A stretch of DNA of 64,000 bases, taken from Microbacterium hydrothermale. Lineage in GTDB: Bacteria; Actinomycetota; Actinomycetes; Actinomycetales; Microbacteriaceae. The DNA is taken from positions 558,001-622,000 of the forward strand of contig NZ_STGM01000002.1 in NCBI RefSeq assembly GCF_004854025.1, written 5' to 3'. This document shows positions 1-8,428 of this stretch, one piece after another. Under the pieces are notes generated by a model that made no database searches, was not told the DNA's origin, and saw nothing but the letters and a program-made list of their open reading frames with translations. The position numbers were made by a program, and so were the translations under genes. Each line of letters opens with the position of its first letter. The first letter of the stretch is position 1.

Positions 1-1270
1 GGCCCCCGACGATCAGGGCGGACGGCACCCCCGCCCCCGTCCGCGCGAGCGTCGAGTCGGAGTCGACGTCGGAACCGGTCGCCGGCGCGGGACGGAGCGT
101 GGCGAACGGCGAGCTCGTCGGGCGTGGGGTGATGTCGACGTCGACGGTGGCCGAGGCCGCCGCCGGCGGCGCCGTAGCGAGCGGAACCCCGAGGCCCAGC
201 ACCACCACGAGCGCGAGCGCGGCGCCCGCCTGAACCGCTCGGCGCCCCTCGTCGCGCGCCTGCTCCAGTCGCCGCTCCCAGCGCTCTCGTCTGCGGCGGC
301 GGTCTCGAAGGACCAGCACGGCCAGCCCCGCAGCCGCCAGCAGCACGCCGAGCTGACTCCACGGCGGGGTGCCCACCGTCGCCTCCGCCGTGGCGGAGGC
401 CGTCTCGCCGGCATCGGTCACCCCCGTCGCCGAGGTGCGGACGCCGGCCGTGGTCGCGAAAGTCGGCCACACATCGTCGATGACGGTCGTGGTCCGGCGC
501 ACGTCGCCGGGTGCCAGTTCCGGCAGCCCCTGCGGGAGCGCCGACCGAGCTGCGACGCCGAGGGGCCCCGCGGCGGTCACCGCCTCCTGCGCGACCAGGC
601 GTGTGTTCCCGGTGTTCGTCGTGGTGACCACGACGGTGAGACGTCCGGGCAGGAAAGGGTTCCACGAGGGGGCGTAATCCGCGCTCACGGTGGAGGCCAC
701 GGCGGGCGCGAGCTCGCCGGTGACGCGGGTCATGACGCGGAACCCGATCCGCGACTCCACGGCGACGCCGTCGCGTTCGGAGTACACGCCCGCCGCGACA
801 CCAGCCAGGTGGTCGCCGGGCGTCGCCTGGGCCGGCACCGCGACGACGAAGGGCACGACGGCACTCGCGCCCGGCTCGATCGTGACGGAGTCGGCGAGGG
901 TGATCCAGGTTCCGGCATCCGCGGAGGCCTGGCCGGCCGGCAGCATGGAGAACCGACCCTCCTCGGTGAAGTACCCGTCGGCGGCCGACAGCGCGAACGT
1001 CGCCGTCCGGCTCCCGCGGTTGGTGACGCGCATGTACGCCTCGACGCGCTGCCCCGCGTCGAGGGTCAGCTCTATCCACGAGCGCCCGTCGGGCGCGCCG
1101 TCCTCGCCCGCGGGCTCGACAGACCAGCTGACGGCGCCGCTCGCGGCGGGAACGGGGGTCGCGGCAGTTGACGACACCGCGGGGGTGGCGGCCTCGGTGG
1201 AGGCCGCGGGCGTCAGGAGGGCGGCGGCGAGCGCCACCACCGCGGCCATCCTCGTGAGGGAGGTGCGCAT
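1..1270 (-). CDS. DUF916-like (WxL-interacting) cell-surface protein with LAXTG motif, 3' end outside window
   Basis: The reading frame starts at ATG 1270 and is open to the window edge (423 codons), so the C-terminus is missing. It has a signal peptide, then a beta-sandwich-type exported region (about residues 25-300) with the acidic, Thr/Val-rich look of DUF916 proteins. Next come a membrane segment starting GVLLAAAGLAVLVL, a basic stretch (RDRRRRRERWERRLEQ), a second signal-like hydrophobic segment (AGAALALVVVLGLG) and an exported tail ending LARTGAGVPSALIVGG at the edge. LARTG fits the LAXTG motif of class E sortases, and one (srtE) lies at 59556-60338. It lies 62 nt downstream of a WxL-like gene, the usual partner. 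The second hydrophobic segment could instead mark a separate gene with an internal start. Family call from layout and partner; sortase link inferred. Confidence 0.7.
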   Translation of the reverse strand, partial: MRTSLTRMAAVVALAAALLTPAASTEAATPAVSSTAATPVPAASGAVSWSVEPAGEDGAPDGRSWIELTLDAGQRVEAYMRVTNRGSRTATFALSAADGYFTEEGRFSMLPAGQASADAGTWITLADSVTIEPGASAVVPFVVAVPAQATPGDHLAGVAAGVYSERDGVAVESRIGFRVMTRVTGELAPAVASTVSADYAPSWNPFLPGRLTVVVTTTNTGNTRLVAQEAVTAAGPLGVAARSALPQGLPELAPGDVRRTTTVIDDVWPTFATTAGVRTSATGVTDAGETASATAEATVGTPPWSQLGVLLAAAGLAVLVLRDRRRRRERWERRLEQARDEGRRAVQAGAALALVVVLGLGVPLATAPPAAASATVDVDITPRPTSSPFATLRPAPATGSDVDSDSTLARTGAGVPSALIVGG

Positions 1271-1332
1271 CAGCGGAGTCCTCCGCGCGACGGCGCGCCC
1301 GTGCGCGGGAACGAGCGCGCCGCCGAGGCGGG

Positions 1333-1959
1333 TCATTCGAACAGGGAGAGGGTGATGACCGAGGAGTACGCGCCCGCCGGAACGGTGGACTCGACCTTCA
1401 AGGTGAGGTCCGCCGTCGCGGTCGAGGTCACGCCGCCGTCGGGCAGGGACTGCGGATCGCCGAGCGCGAGCAGCTCCTTGTCGACGAGCCCGCGGTTCGT
1501 CGCCGCCTCGTCGCCGGTGTTCTCGTCGAGGGACGTTCCCACGTCCCCGCCGATCGAGACGGTGTCGGCGTCGCCCGTGATCAGCTTGGGCCTCCAGCCG
1601 AGGTGATCGGCGCCGATGCTCGCTCCGCCGGCGCCCGTGAAGACGCTCGCGCTGCCGAGCACGTACCACCCGGAGCTCGTGGCCAGCTGCGCCGGGTCGC
1701 GCGTATCGGTGACGGTCACCTGGGGTAGCGAGCCGGTGAAACGACGCACCGTGTCGGTCGACCCGTCCTCCACGAGGTTCGCACGGCCGGGCGCGACGGT
1801 CATGACGAGCACTCCCGGGGTGGTGACGCGGGCGATGTCGACGTCGACGCCGACGTCGCTGCTCCCGCCTGGTTCGACGGCCGCGGCGATGGCCGATCCG
1901 CCGCAGACGAGCAAGGTTGCCGTCAGCGCGCCGACGCCGACAGCGAGGTGAATCCTCAT
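1333..1959 (-). CDS. WxL-domain-like secreted protein
   Basis: A 208-residue secreted protein. The chosen ATG (1959) follows GAAGGGA at good spacing and opens a signal peptide (MRIHLAVGVGALTATLLVCG). The mature part has the pattern of WxL surface domains: an early repeated V-D-V-D strand, a central glycine-rich region, and a C-terminal beta-strand ending in AGAYSSVITLSLFE. The W-x-L motif itself is not clear (the nearest is LGWRPKL), so the call rests on length, ending and the adjacent DUF916-like gene. WxL proteins bind peptidoglycan or display carbohydrate-active assemblies in Firmicutes; in actinobacteria their role is less defined. It sits between a secreted glycosidase and its probable membrane partner, which suggests wall-associated polysaccharide handling. 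Confidence 0.6.
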   Translation of the reverse strand: MRIHLAVGVGALTATLLVCGGSAIAAAVEPGGSSDVGVDVDIARVTTPGVLVMTVAPGRANLVEDGSTDTVRRFTGSLPQVTVTDTRDPAQLATSSGWYVLGSASVFTGAGGASIGADHLGWRPKLITGDADTVSIGGDVGTSLDENTGDEAATNRGLVDKELLALGDPQSLPDGGVTSTATADLTLKVESTVPAGAYSSVITLSLFE

Positions 1960-2016
1960 GGACGTGTCCCTTCGAGTGGGTGAGGAGTGGGGGCGGCTGC
2001 CCGCCCCCACTCGGTG

Positions 2017-4899
2017 TCAGTTCTGGGCGTTGTACGGGGCGACGATCTTCTGGGTGGTCGGTCCCCCGTTGACGGTTCCGCTCAGCGTGACGGTCGCCTG
2101 CCCCGCGGGGATCGACGACTTCGTCGTGTTGATCGAGACGCTGACCTTCTTGCCGGGCTGCACACCGGTGAAGGTCTTGCTCCCGTACGCGGTCGCGATC
2201 GCGACGTCCGTCACCACCGACGAGGTGTTCGTGACGTCCACCGTGATGTAGACCTTGCCCGCGAGCTTCCGGGTGGATGCCGTGGCATCCGCCGTCAGGA
2301 CCGCGTCGGCCGCGTTGGTGGTCTTGGTCACCAGGGGCGAGATCGCGAGCCAGTCGATGTTCGGGGCGTTGCCGGTGGTGTTGCCCAGTCGTAGCGAACC
2401 ACTCGCGGTGCTCAGATCGAGCGGCACCGTGTGCGTCCAGAATCCGTTCCACGAGTAGTTGTTGCGGAATGCGCCGCGGGTGGTCGTGCCCCCGTCCTCG
2501 GTCACCTCGAGGAAGCGCGTGATGACGTCGGTGTTGTAGGCGTGACCGGTGTTCTTCTCGGCGTTCGAGTAGCGCACCGACAGGTCGTACTGCCCCGCTC
2601 CGAGGCCGCTGGGGCGGGCGAGGGTGGCGTAGTTGTCGGCACCACCGCCGAGCCAGCCGAACTGCTTGCCCGAGACGTTGGTGGGTGCTCCCGGGGTCTC
2701 CAGGCGCGCCGTGCCGTGCAGGGCGATGCGCGAGGAATCCTCGCCCTCGACGCGCACCGTGGCCGCGTCGCCGTCCGCGGCCCGGGTGACCGTGATCGAC
2801 TGCACGGCCGCTCCCTCGGCCGAGGCCAGTCGCAGCTCGCTGATGCCCTCGGCGAGGTGCACCCGCGCCGTCGACGTCCAGGTGCCCGCCTTGTCGGCGC
2901 CGAGCCCGACGACCGTGCGGTCGTTCAGACGCAGGCCGAGACCCGCGGCTCCGGTCGTGGAGTAGCGCACGGCGACGTCGTAGTAGCCCGTCTCCCGCGC
3001 GGAGGCGAAGAACGTGGCGCTCTTGTCACCGCTCAGCACCGCCGCGCCCTTGCCGTAATCCAATGGCGCGTCGGTGCGCGAGAGCACGGCCGGGTAGGTC
3101 GTCGTCTCGGCGCCGGCGATGCGCGTGAGGTCGAAGCGGTCGAGCGAGATGTCCGAGCCGGGGAGCAGCGTCGACCCGTCGGCGCTCATACGCACGGACA
3201 GCTGGTGACTGCCCTGCGTGAGCGAGACGAGCGTTTCGCCGCGACCGCGGTAGCTCCAGTCGAAGCCCGCCTCGTAGTCGATGGTGGCGGCCTTCGTGCC
3301 GTCGACGAACAGCGCGTGCGATCCCGGCCCGATCTTGCTGCCGTTGACGCCCGCGATCGCCCCGAAGCGGTAGGTGCCGGTCGTGGGCACGTCGACCGTC
3401 CAGGTCAGCGACGACGTCGCCTTGTTGGTCGACCCGACATCACGACCTCCGGATGCCGAGAAGGTCCAGTCCGCGGCCGGATCCTGGGTGTACGCCGTCA
3501 CGTCCTTCAGCGCCGTGTTCTCGGCCTCGATGCTCGTCGACCACGTCGAATCCACGACGGGGGCCGTGGGCAGGGCCGGCGTGATGACGGCCTGGTAGGC
3601 GTCGAGACGGTTGGAGCTCGGCACATCGATCTGGATGGTGCCGCCGACAGCCACCCTCTTGGTCACGACGACGGGCGGTGCCTGGGCCTCGCCTTCCTGA
3701 CCCGACCACTCCGCCTCGCGCACCTGCACGTCGACGGTGCTGCCGAAGACGGCCGGGTCGAGGCCGGACAGGTCGAGGCGCGTGGCGTTGTTCGTGCCGC
3801 CGAACAGCACGGTGGCCTGCTTCTTCGCGGTGTCGACCGCGCCGATGCCCTGCAGGGTGTCGGGCGCGTTGAGGGCGGGCGGGGTGACCGAGACGGTCTG
3901 GCCGGAGAGGTCGCCGTACCACTTGAGGAGCCACCACGCGCCGTTGGCGCTGTTGTTCTTGGCCATGTTGTCGTTGAGGTTGCCGGCGTAGGTCCAATAC
4001 GCCGTCTGCGCGTCGACCTTCTCGTCCTCGAACATCGCCAACCACTGCACGAGGTTGCCGGGCACCGACATGTCGCGGCGCATCGCGTACTCGGTGATGT
4101 TGACCGGGCGAGCCGCGATGCCGAGGTCGCTCTCGATCTTGCGGTAGTCGGCGAGGTGCTGACGGAAATATTGCAGGCTGCTGCGGCTGAGCTCGTGCCA
4201 CGTGAACATGTCAGGCAGCACGCCGTTGGCCTTCGCGTAGCTGAGGAAGTCGCGCGTGCGATCGGGCTGCCAACGGGTGTCGCCGTTGCCGGCGATCTTC
4301 GCGTCGGGGTAAACCTCCTTGATGGCCTGGTAGACGGCCTTCCAATCCTGGAGGTAGGTGTCCTTCATGGCCCCCCAGTCGCCGTACCAGTTGCCTCCGT
4401 CGGGCTCGTTGAACGGCGTGAAGACGTACTTCTCGGGGTGGTCGGATTCGTCGACGACGCTCTTGACCACCTTGCGCACGATGTCGAGGTAGGTGGAGAA
4501 GTCGGACGGCCGTTTGCCGCCGTTGTACGCCCAGTCGGGGTAGTAGTCCTGGATGTTGGTCATCAAGTACTGGCCGCCGTTGTCGAAGAACGAGTCCTCG
4601 ACCTGGAGCGGGTCGCCGTTGGGGTGCTGCGCCCCGTGCGGGGCCTTCTGCGTGACGTTCTTGGGGCTCGCGCCGGCGAGGATCGGGTCGGTGGGCACGC
4701 CGTCGTCCGACAGGCCGTAGAGCATGCCCGATGCGCCGCCCTTGACGGCACCGTCGGTCTTGCTGAAGTCGACGCCGATGACGTCGACGGTTGCGGCGTT
4801 CGCCGGTGCGGCGGCTCCGACGGCGAGGCCGGAGATCACCAGCGCGGAGAGCGCCGTGCAGGCGGTCGCTCGCGCGAGGTTCAGGCGGGGGCGGGTCAC
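2017..4899 (-). CDS. Large secreted clan GH-A glycoside hydrolase with carbohydrate-binding modules
   Basis: A 960-residue exported enzyme. The GTG start at 4899 is fixed by GAAGGAG five bases upstream and a signal peptide ending near ANAA (residue 36). Residues 40-340 look like a (beta/alpha)8 barrel: FNEP (acid/base Glu about 165) and NITEY (likely nucleophile Glu about 270) are the paired glutamates of clan GH-A, and the layout resembles GH39-type enzymes. The rest holds two or three jelly-roll modules of CBM6/CBM35 appearance (for example YYDVAVRYSTTG and YDLSVRYSNAEKN) and a C-terminal Ig-like domain. Substrate is unknown; the neighbouring alpha-galactosidase and importer suggest a galactose-containing or plant-type polysaccharide. 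A GC-rich hairpin (5030-5063) separates it from the binding-protein gene, so it may be transcribed at a different level. Confidence 0.75.
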   Translation of the reverse strand: MTRPRLNLARATACTALSALVISGLAVGAAAPANAATVDVIGVDFSKTDGAVKGGASGMLYGLSDDGVPTDPILAGASPKNVTQKAPHGAQHPNGDPLQVEDSFFDNGGQYLMTNIQDYYPDWAYNGGKRPSDFSTYLDIVRKVVKSVVDESDHPEKYVFTPFNEPDGGNWYGDWGAMKDTYLQDWKAVYQAIKEVYPDAKIAGNGDTRWQPDRTRDFLSYAKANGVLPDMFTWHELSRSSLQYFRQHLADYRKIESDLGIAARPVNITEYAMRRDMSVPGNLVQWLAMFEDEKVDAQTAYWTYAGNLNDNMAKNNSANGAWWLLKWYGDLSGQTVSVTPPALNAPDTLQGIGAVDTAKKQATVLFGGTNNATRLDLSGLDPAVFGSTVDVQVREAEWSGQEGEAQAPPVVVTKRVAVGGTIQIDVPSSNRLDAYQAVITPALPTAPVVDSTWSTSIEAENTALKDVTAYTQDPAADWTFSASGGRDVGSTNKATSSLTWTVDVPTTGTYRFGAIAGVNGSKIGPGSHALFVDGTKAATIDYEAGFDWSYRGRGETLVSLTQGSHQLSVRMSADGSTLLPGSDISLDRFDLTRIAGAETTTYPAVLSRTDAPLDYGKGAAVLSGDKSATFFASARETGYYDVAVRYSTTGAAGLGLRLNDRTVVGLGADKAGTWTSTARVHLAEGISELRLASAEGAAVQSITVTRAADGDAATVRVEGEDSSRIALHGTARLETPGAPTNVSGKQFGWLGGGADNYATLARPSGLGAGQYDLSVRYSNAEKNTGHAYNTDVITRFLEVTEDGGTTTRGAFRNNYSWNGFWTHTVPLDLSTASGSLRLGNTTGNAPNIDWLAISPLVTKTTNAADAVLTADATASTRKLAGKVYITVDVTNTSSVVTDVAIATAYGSKTFTGVQPGKKVSVSINTTKSSIPAGQATVTLSGTVNGGPTTQKIVAPYNAQN

Positions 4900-5029
4900 G
4901 TGTACTCCTTCGTACGGTGGGGCGGGATCCTGCGGTGGGACGGCGCGACAGCGCGCCGGGAGGGGAAGAGGGGCGAATGGATGCCGGGTCTCGGGCGTGA
5001 CGCTCACGACGCGTCACGGTGAGGTGTGG

Positions 5030-5063
5030 CCCGGGGCGCCCGCTGCGGAACGGGCACCCCGGG
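5030..5063 (-). terminator. GC-rich hairpin after the sugar-binding protein gene
   Basis: CCCGGGG and GCCCG pair with CGGGC and CCCCGGG around an 8-nt loop, with one mismatch per arm. It lies 8 nt past the stop of the minus-strand binding-protein gene. There is no U-tract, so it may act as an mRNA-stabilising hairpin or a partial terminator rather than a full stop. Confidence 0.45.
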
Positions 5064-5070
5064 TGTCGAG

Positions 5071-6432
5071 TCACTTGAAGAGGGCGTCGACCTGATCGTT
5101 CGCGGTCTTCAGTGCGCCGGCGTCGGACGCGCCCTTGAGGTAGGACTCGATGGCGGCCTTCATGGTGTCGTTCACGTCCGACCAGTGGTCGGCGATGGGC
5201 AGCAGCTTGGTGGTGCCGTCGGTCACCTGCTCGGTGAACCCGGTGACGTCCCAGCCCTTGGCCTTGAACGCGGCCTCCGCCTTGGCGGTGGAGGACTTCA
5301 CCGCCGGGAAGACGACGGCGGCATCGCCGATGACGTCCTGGCAGTCGGCGGAAGCGAGGTATTTGACCCACTGCCATGCGGCATCCTGGTTCTTGCTTCC
5401 GGCCCAGATGCCGTCGGAGAGACCGTTGAACAGGCTGGCGCGCTCACCGCTCGGGCCCACCGGGGTGGGGGCGACCTTCGTGGCGACCTTGTCCTGACCG
5501 AGGTACGAGCCGTTCATCCAGCTGCCGTCGGTGACGAGGGCGTAGCGACCGGCGAGGTAACCGTTGAGCGGGTCCTGCTCCGACAGGGCGATGTCGACGC
5601 TGGGCATGTAGCCCTTGTCGATCAGGCCCTTGTACCAGGCGAGGGTGTCGGTGAAGGCCTTGTCGCCGAAGTTCCACGAGCTGGTCCACGGCGTCTTGTC
5701 GCCGTAGTACCAGTCGTTGCCGAGGGCGTAGGGCGACCACGTCTGCTGGCCGCTCGCGTTCAGGCCGTTGCCGCTGAGCGCGAGGCCGTACACCGCCACC
5801 TTCGACTTGTCGAAGCCGGCCTCGTCGCCGCGCACGCCGTTCTGGTCGACCGTGAGGTGGGCGACGAGCTTCTCGAACGAGCCGCCGTCGGCGGTGTTCC
5901 ACGCGAGATCCGACAGCTGGTCGGCCGTGTAGCCGGCATCCGTCACCATCTTCTCGTTGTAGAACGTCGCCACGGTGTCGAAGTCCTTCGGCAGGCCGTA
6001 GCGACCCCCCTCCTGCGTGGTCCACAGGTCGGCGAGGCCGTCCTGGTAGATGCCGAGATCGACGCCGTCCTTCTCGACGCGGTCGGAGATGTCGAGAAGC
6101 TGCCCCTGGGACACGAACTCGGGGTAGTACGACAGGTGGTCGGCGAAGACGTCCGGAGCGGTGCCCGAGGCGAAGCCGGTGGTCAGGCCCTGCCAGTAGT
6201 CCGACCAGCCGAACTGCTCGATCTTCACCGTGACGCCCGACGACTTCTGGAAATCGTCCGCGCACTGCTGGTAGGCGGGCTGCTGGTTGCTGTCCCAGAG
6301 CCAGTAGGTGATGGTGCTGCCGCCGGAGGCCCCGGGGCCCCCGGCCGAGGAGCACCCGGCGAGGATGACGGGGACGGCCGCGGCGACGACGGCGACCGCG
6401 ACGGTGCGGCGCGCGCGTGAGGTGGTGCGCAT
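5071..6432 (-). CDS. Sugar ABC transporter substrate-binding lipoprotein
   Basis: A 453-residue family 1 (MalE/UgpB-like) extracellular binding protein. The N-terminus has a basic stretch, a hydrophobic core and the lipobox LAGC (Cys about 26), so the mature protein is lipid-anchored outside the membrane. The rest follows the family pattern: YWLWDSNQQPAYQQCADDF near the start, then GTAPDVFADH and a C-terminal helix-rich region with YLKGASDAGAL. The ATG at 6432 follows GAAAGG. It heads the transporter trio with the two permeases upstream (6518-8428). No ATPase gene is present, so these importers probably share an MsiK-type ATPase encoded elsewhere, as is common in actinobacteria. The alpha-galactosidase at the operon head points to galactosides such as melibiose or raffinose. 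Confidence 0.9.
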   Translation of the reverse strand: MRTTSRARRTVAVAVVAAAVPVILAGCSSAGGPGASGGSTITYWLWDSNQQPAYQQCADDFQKSSGVTVKIEQFGWSDYWQGLTTGFASGTAPDVFADHLSYYPEFVSQGQLLDISDRVEKDGVDLGIYQDGLADLWTTQEGGRYGLPKDFDTVATFYNEKMVTDAGYTADQLSDLAWNTADGGSFEKLVAHLTVDQNGVRGDEAGFDKSKVAVYGLALSGNGLNASGQQTWSPYALGNDWYYGDKTPWTSSWNFGDKAFTDTLAWYKGLIDKGYMPSVDIALSEQDPLNGYLAGRYALVTDGSWMNGSYLGQDKVATKVAPTPVGPSGERASLFNGLSDGIWAGSKNQDAAWQWVKYLASADCQDVIGDAAVVFPAVKSSTAKAEAAFKAKGWDVTGFTEQVTDGTTKLLPIADHWSDVNDTMKAAIESYLKGASDAGALKTANDQVDALFK

Positions 6433-6517
6433 GGGAGTGCCTTTCAGGAGTGGACGTGCGGGTGGGGCTCCCCGCCCGGCTCTCGGGTCGCCGGGCGGGA
6501 GATGAGGGGCGGGGGGA

Positions 6518-7474
6518 TCACTTGATGCCGGAGTAGCCGAGGTTGTCGACGAGCTTGCGGCCGAAGAGGACGAACAGGACGAAGATCGGCAGGGCCGCGA
6601 TGAGCGTCCCCGCCATGAGACCGGCCCAGTCGGGGCCCGTCTGCGGGGTCTGGGAGCGGAAGATGCCGAGGGCCACCGTGAGCACCCGCGAGTCGTCGGC
6701 GCGGCCCACGAGCAGCGGCCAGAAGTACTCGCCCCATGCGGTGATGTAGGTCAGCAGCGCGAGCGTGAACACGGGAGTGGACGACATGGGCAGCACGATC
6801 CGGAAGAAGATGCGCAGGTGCCCGGCACCGTCGATCTTGGCGGACTCCTCGACCTCGCGACTGATGCCGAGGAAGAACTGGCGCATGAAGAAGATCGCGA
6901 ACGGCGTCATGAAGAAGAACGGCAGGATGATGCCCGCCAGGGTGTTCAGCAGGCCCAGGTCGCGGATGAGGATGAAGTTCGGCAGCTGCACGAAGATCGG
7001 CGGGATCATCAACGCGGTCAGGAACAGGAAGAACACGGCGTCGCGGCCCTTCCAGTGCAGACGCGCGAAAGCGTAGGCGGCCATGGAGGAGAACAGCACC
7101 TGACCGACGGTGATCACGGTAGCCACGATCACGGTGTTGCGCAGGTACAGCCAGAAATCGATCGACCCGGTCGTGCCGCCCTCGGCCGCCGCCTCGGCGG
7201 GTGACGACAGACCCAGCACGCGGGCGAAGCCTCCCCAGCTGAACTCGACCGGCAGCAGACTGCCGGCGTTCGTGTACAGCGCGGTGTTGGTCGACAGCGC
7301 GGTGCGCAGCATCCAATAGAACGGGAACAGCGTCACGACGAGCAGGACGACGAGGGCCGACCAGGCGAGGATGCGTCCGAGCCCGATGCGGCGGCGGCGG
7401 GGCGCCGCGCGGCGGGGGTCCACGGGGGTCGGCTCAGGGCGGGTGACGCGGGGCGGCGTGGCGACAGCGGTCAT
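6518..7474 (-). CDS. Sugar ABC transporter permease (MalG type)
   Basis: A 318-residue inner-membrane permease with a short Pro/Arg-rich cytoplasmic N-terminus and six predicted membrane segments. The EAA loop that contacts the ATPase is visible as EESAKIDGAGHLRIFFRIVLPM. The C-terminus (GRKLVDNLGYSGIK) is typical of MalG-type subunits. AGGAG precedes the ATG at 7474, 10 nt after the stop of the MalF-type gene, so the two are translated from one transcript. An insertion of Gly/Glu-rich residues (LSSPAEAAAEGGTT) after the first membrane segment lies in the external loop. Confidence 0.92.
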   Translation of the reverse strand: MTAVATPPRVTRPEPTPVDPRRAAPRRRRIGLGRILAWSALVVLLVVTLFPFYWMLRTALSTNTALYTNAGSLLPVEFSWGGFARVLGLSSPAEAAAEGGTTGSIDFWLYLRNTVIVATVITVGQVLFSSMAAYAFARLHWKGRDAVFFLFLTALMIPPIFVQLPNFILIRDLGLLNTLAGIILPFFFMTPFAIFFMRQFFLGISREVEESAKIDGAGHLRIFFRIVLPMSSTPVFTLALLTYITAWGEYFWPLLVGRADDSRVLTVALGIFRSQTPQTGPDWAGLMAGTLIAALPIFVLFVLFGRKLVDNLGYSGIK

Positions 7475-7483
7475 GAGGGGCTC

Positions 7484-8428
7484 CTAGGCCAGATCCGACG
7501 AGTTCGAGCGCATGATCTTGAGCTGGAAGTAGGCGACGACGGCCAACACGACCAGCAGGAACACCGACATGGCCGACGCGTAGCCGAGGTCGAACTTCTC
7601 GAAGGCCTGTTGGTAGATGTAGTAGTAGATGACGCGGGTGGAGTTGATCGGTCCGCCCTCGGTCGTGACCGCCACGGTGTCGAAGATCTGGAACGACCCG
7701 ACGACGGTGATCACCAGCACCAGCGCCAGCACGGGGCGCAGCAACGGCAGCGTGATGGAGCGGAACATCCGCACCTCGGAGGCGCCGTCGAGCGCGGCCG
7801 CCTCGTAGAGCTGGGTCGGGATGGTCTGCAAGCCCGCGAAGACCAGCAGAGCGGTGTAGCCGACGTAACGCCACACGTTGATGAGCGCGATGGTCGGGAT
7901 CGCGAGCGTCTCGCTGCCGAAGAAGGCCATACGGTCGCCGCCGAGGGCGTCGATGAAGACGTTGATGATGCCGGTGGAGTAGTCCATCATCCAGAACCAG
8001 ACCAGGGCGACGACCACGTTGGCGACGAGGTAGGGCAGCAGGATGATGCCGCGGATGACGGCCGACCGGGTGAGGCGATGCATGAGGACCGCGATCCCGA
8101 CGGCGAGCACCGTCTGCACGCCGATGTTGATGACCACGTACTCGACGGTGACGCCGAGCGAATTCCAGAACAGCGGGTCCGCCAGCATCCGGGTGTAGTT
8201 CTCGAGCCCCACGAACTTCCCGGCACCGATGAGGTTCTGGTCGGTGAAGCTGAACCAGATGCCGCGCAGAGACGGGATCAGGTAGAACGCGAGGAACCCG
8301 AGGGCGGCGGGGGCGATGAAGAAGAGGGCGACCTTCGCGTCGCCGCGCCGACGGCGCTTCGTCTTCGGGGCGACGATCGCGCGCGTGTCGAGGGACCGCG
8401 TGTCGACCGATCGGGTCGGGGTGCTCAT
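7484..8428 (-). CDS. Sugar ABC transporter permease (MalF type)
   Basis: A 314-residue permease with a basic N-terminus and six membrane segments, starting FFIAPAALGFLAFYLIPSL. The EAA motif reads YEAAALDGASEVRMFRSITLPLL, which docks the ATPase. Its ATG (8428) overlaps the stop of the alpha-galactosidase gene by four bases (ATGA at 8425-8428), which implies translational coupling. It pairs with the MalG-type subunit to form the translocation pore of the galactoside-type importer. Confidence 0.92.
   Translation of the reverse strand: MSTPTRSVDTRSLDTRAIVAPKTKRRRRGDAKVALFFIAPAALGFLAFYLIPSLRGIWFSFTDQNLIGAGKFVGLENYTRMLADPLFWNSLGVTVEYVVINIGVQTVLAVGIAVLMHRLTRSAVIRGIILLPYLVANVVVALVWFWMMDYSTGIINVFIDALGGDRMAFFGSETLAIPTIALINVWRYVGYTALLVFAGLQTIPTQLYEAAALDGASEVRMFRSITLPLLRPVLALVLVITVVGSFQIFDTVAVTTEGGPINSTRVIYYYIYQQAFEKFDLGYASAMSVFLLVVLAVVAYFQLKIMRSNSSDLA

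Noticed and set aside
2431..5022. A long plus-strand open frame (863 codons) antisense to the glycosidase gene
   Set aside because: Its product is Arg/Val/Gly-rich and low in complexity, with no start site or family pattern. High GC content removes stop codons in antisense frames; the minus-strand gene has signal peptide, ribosome site and catalytic motifs.
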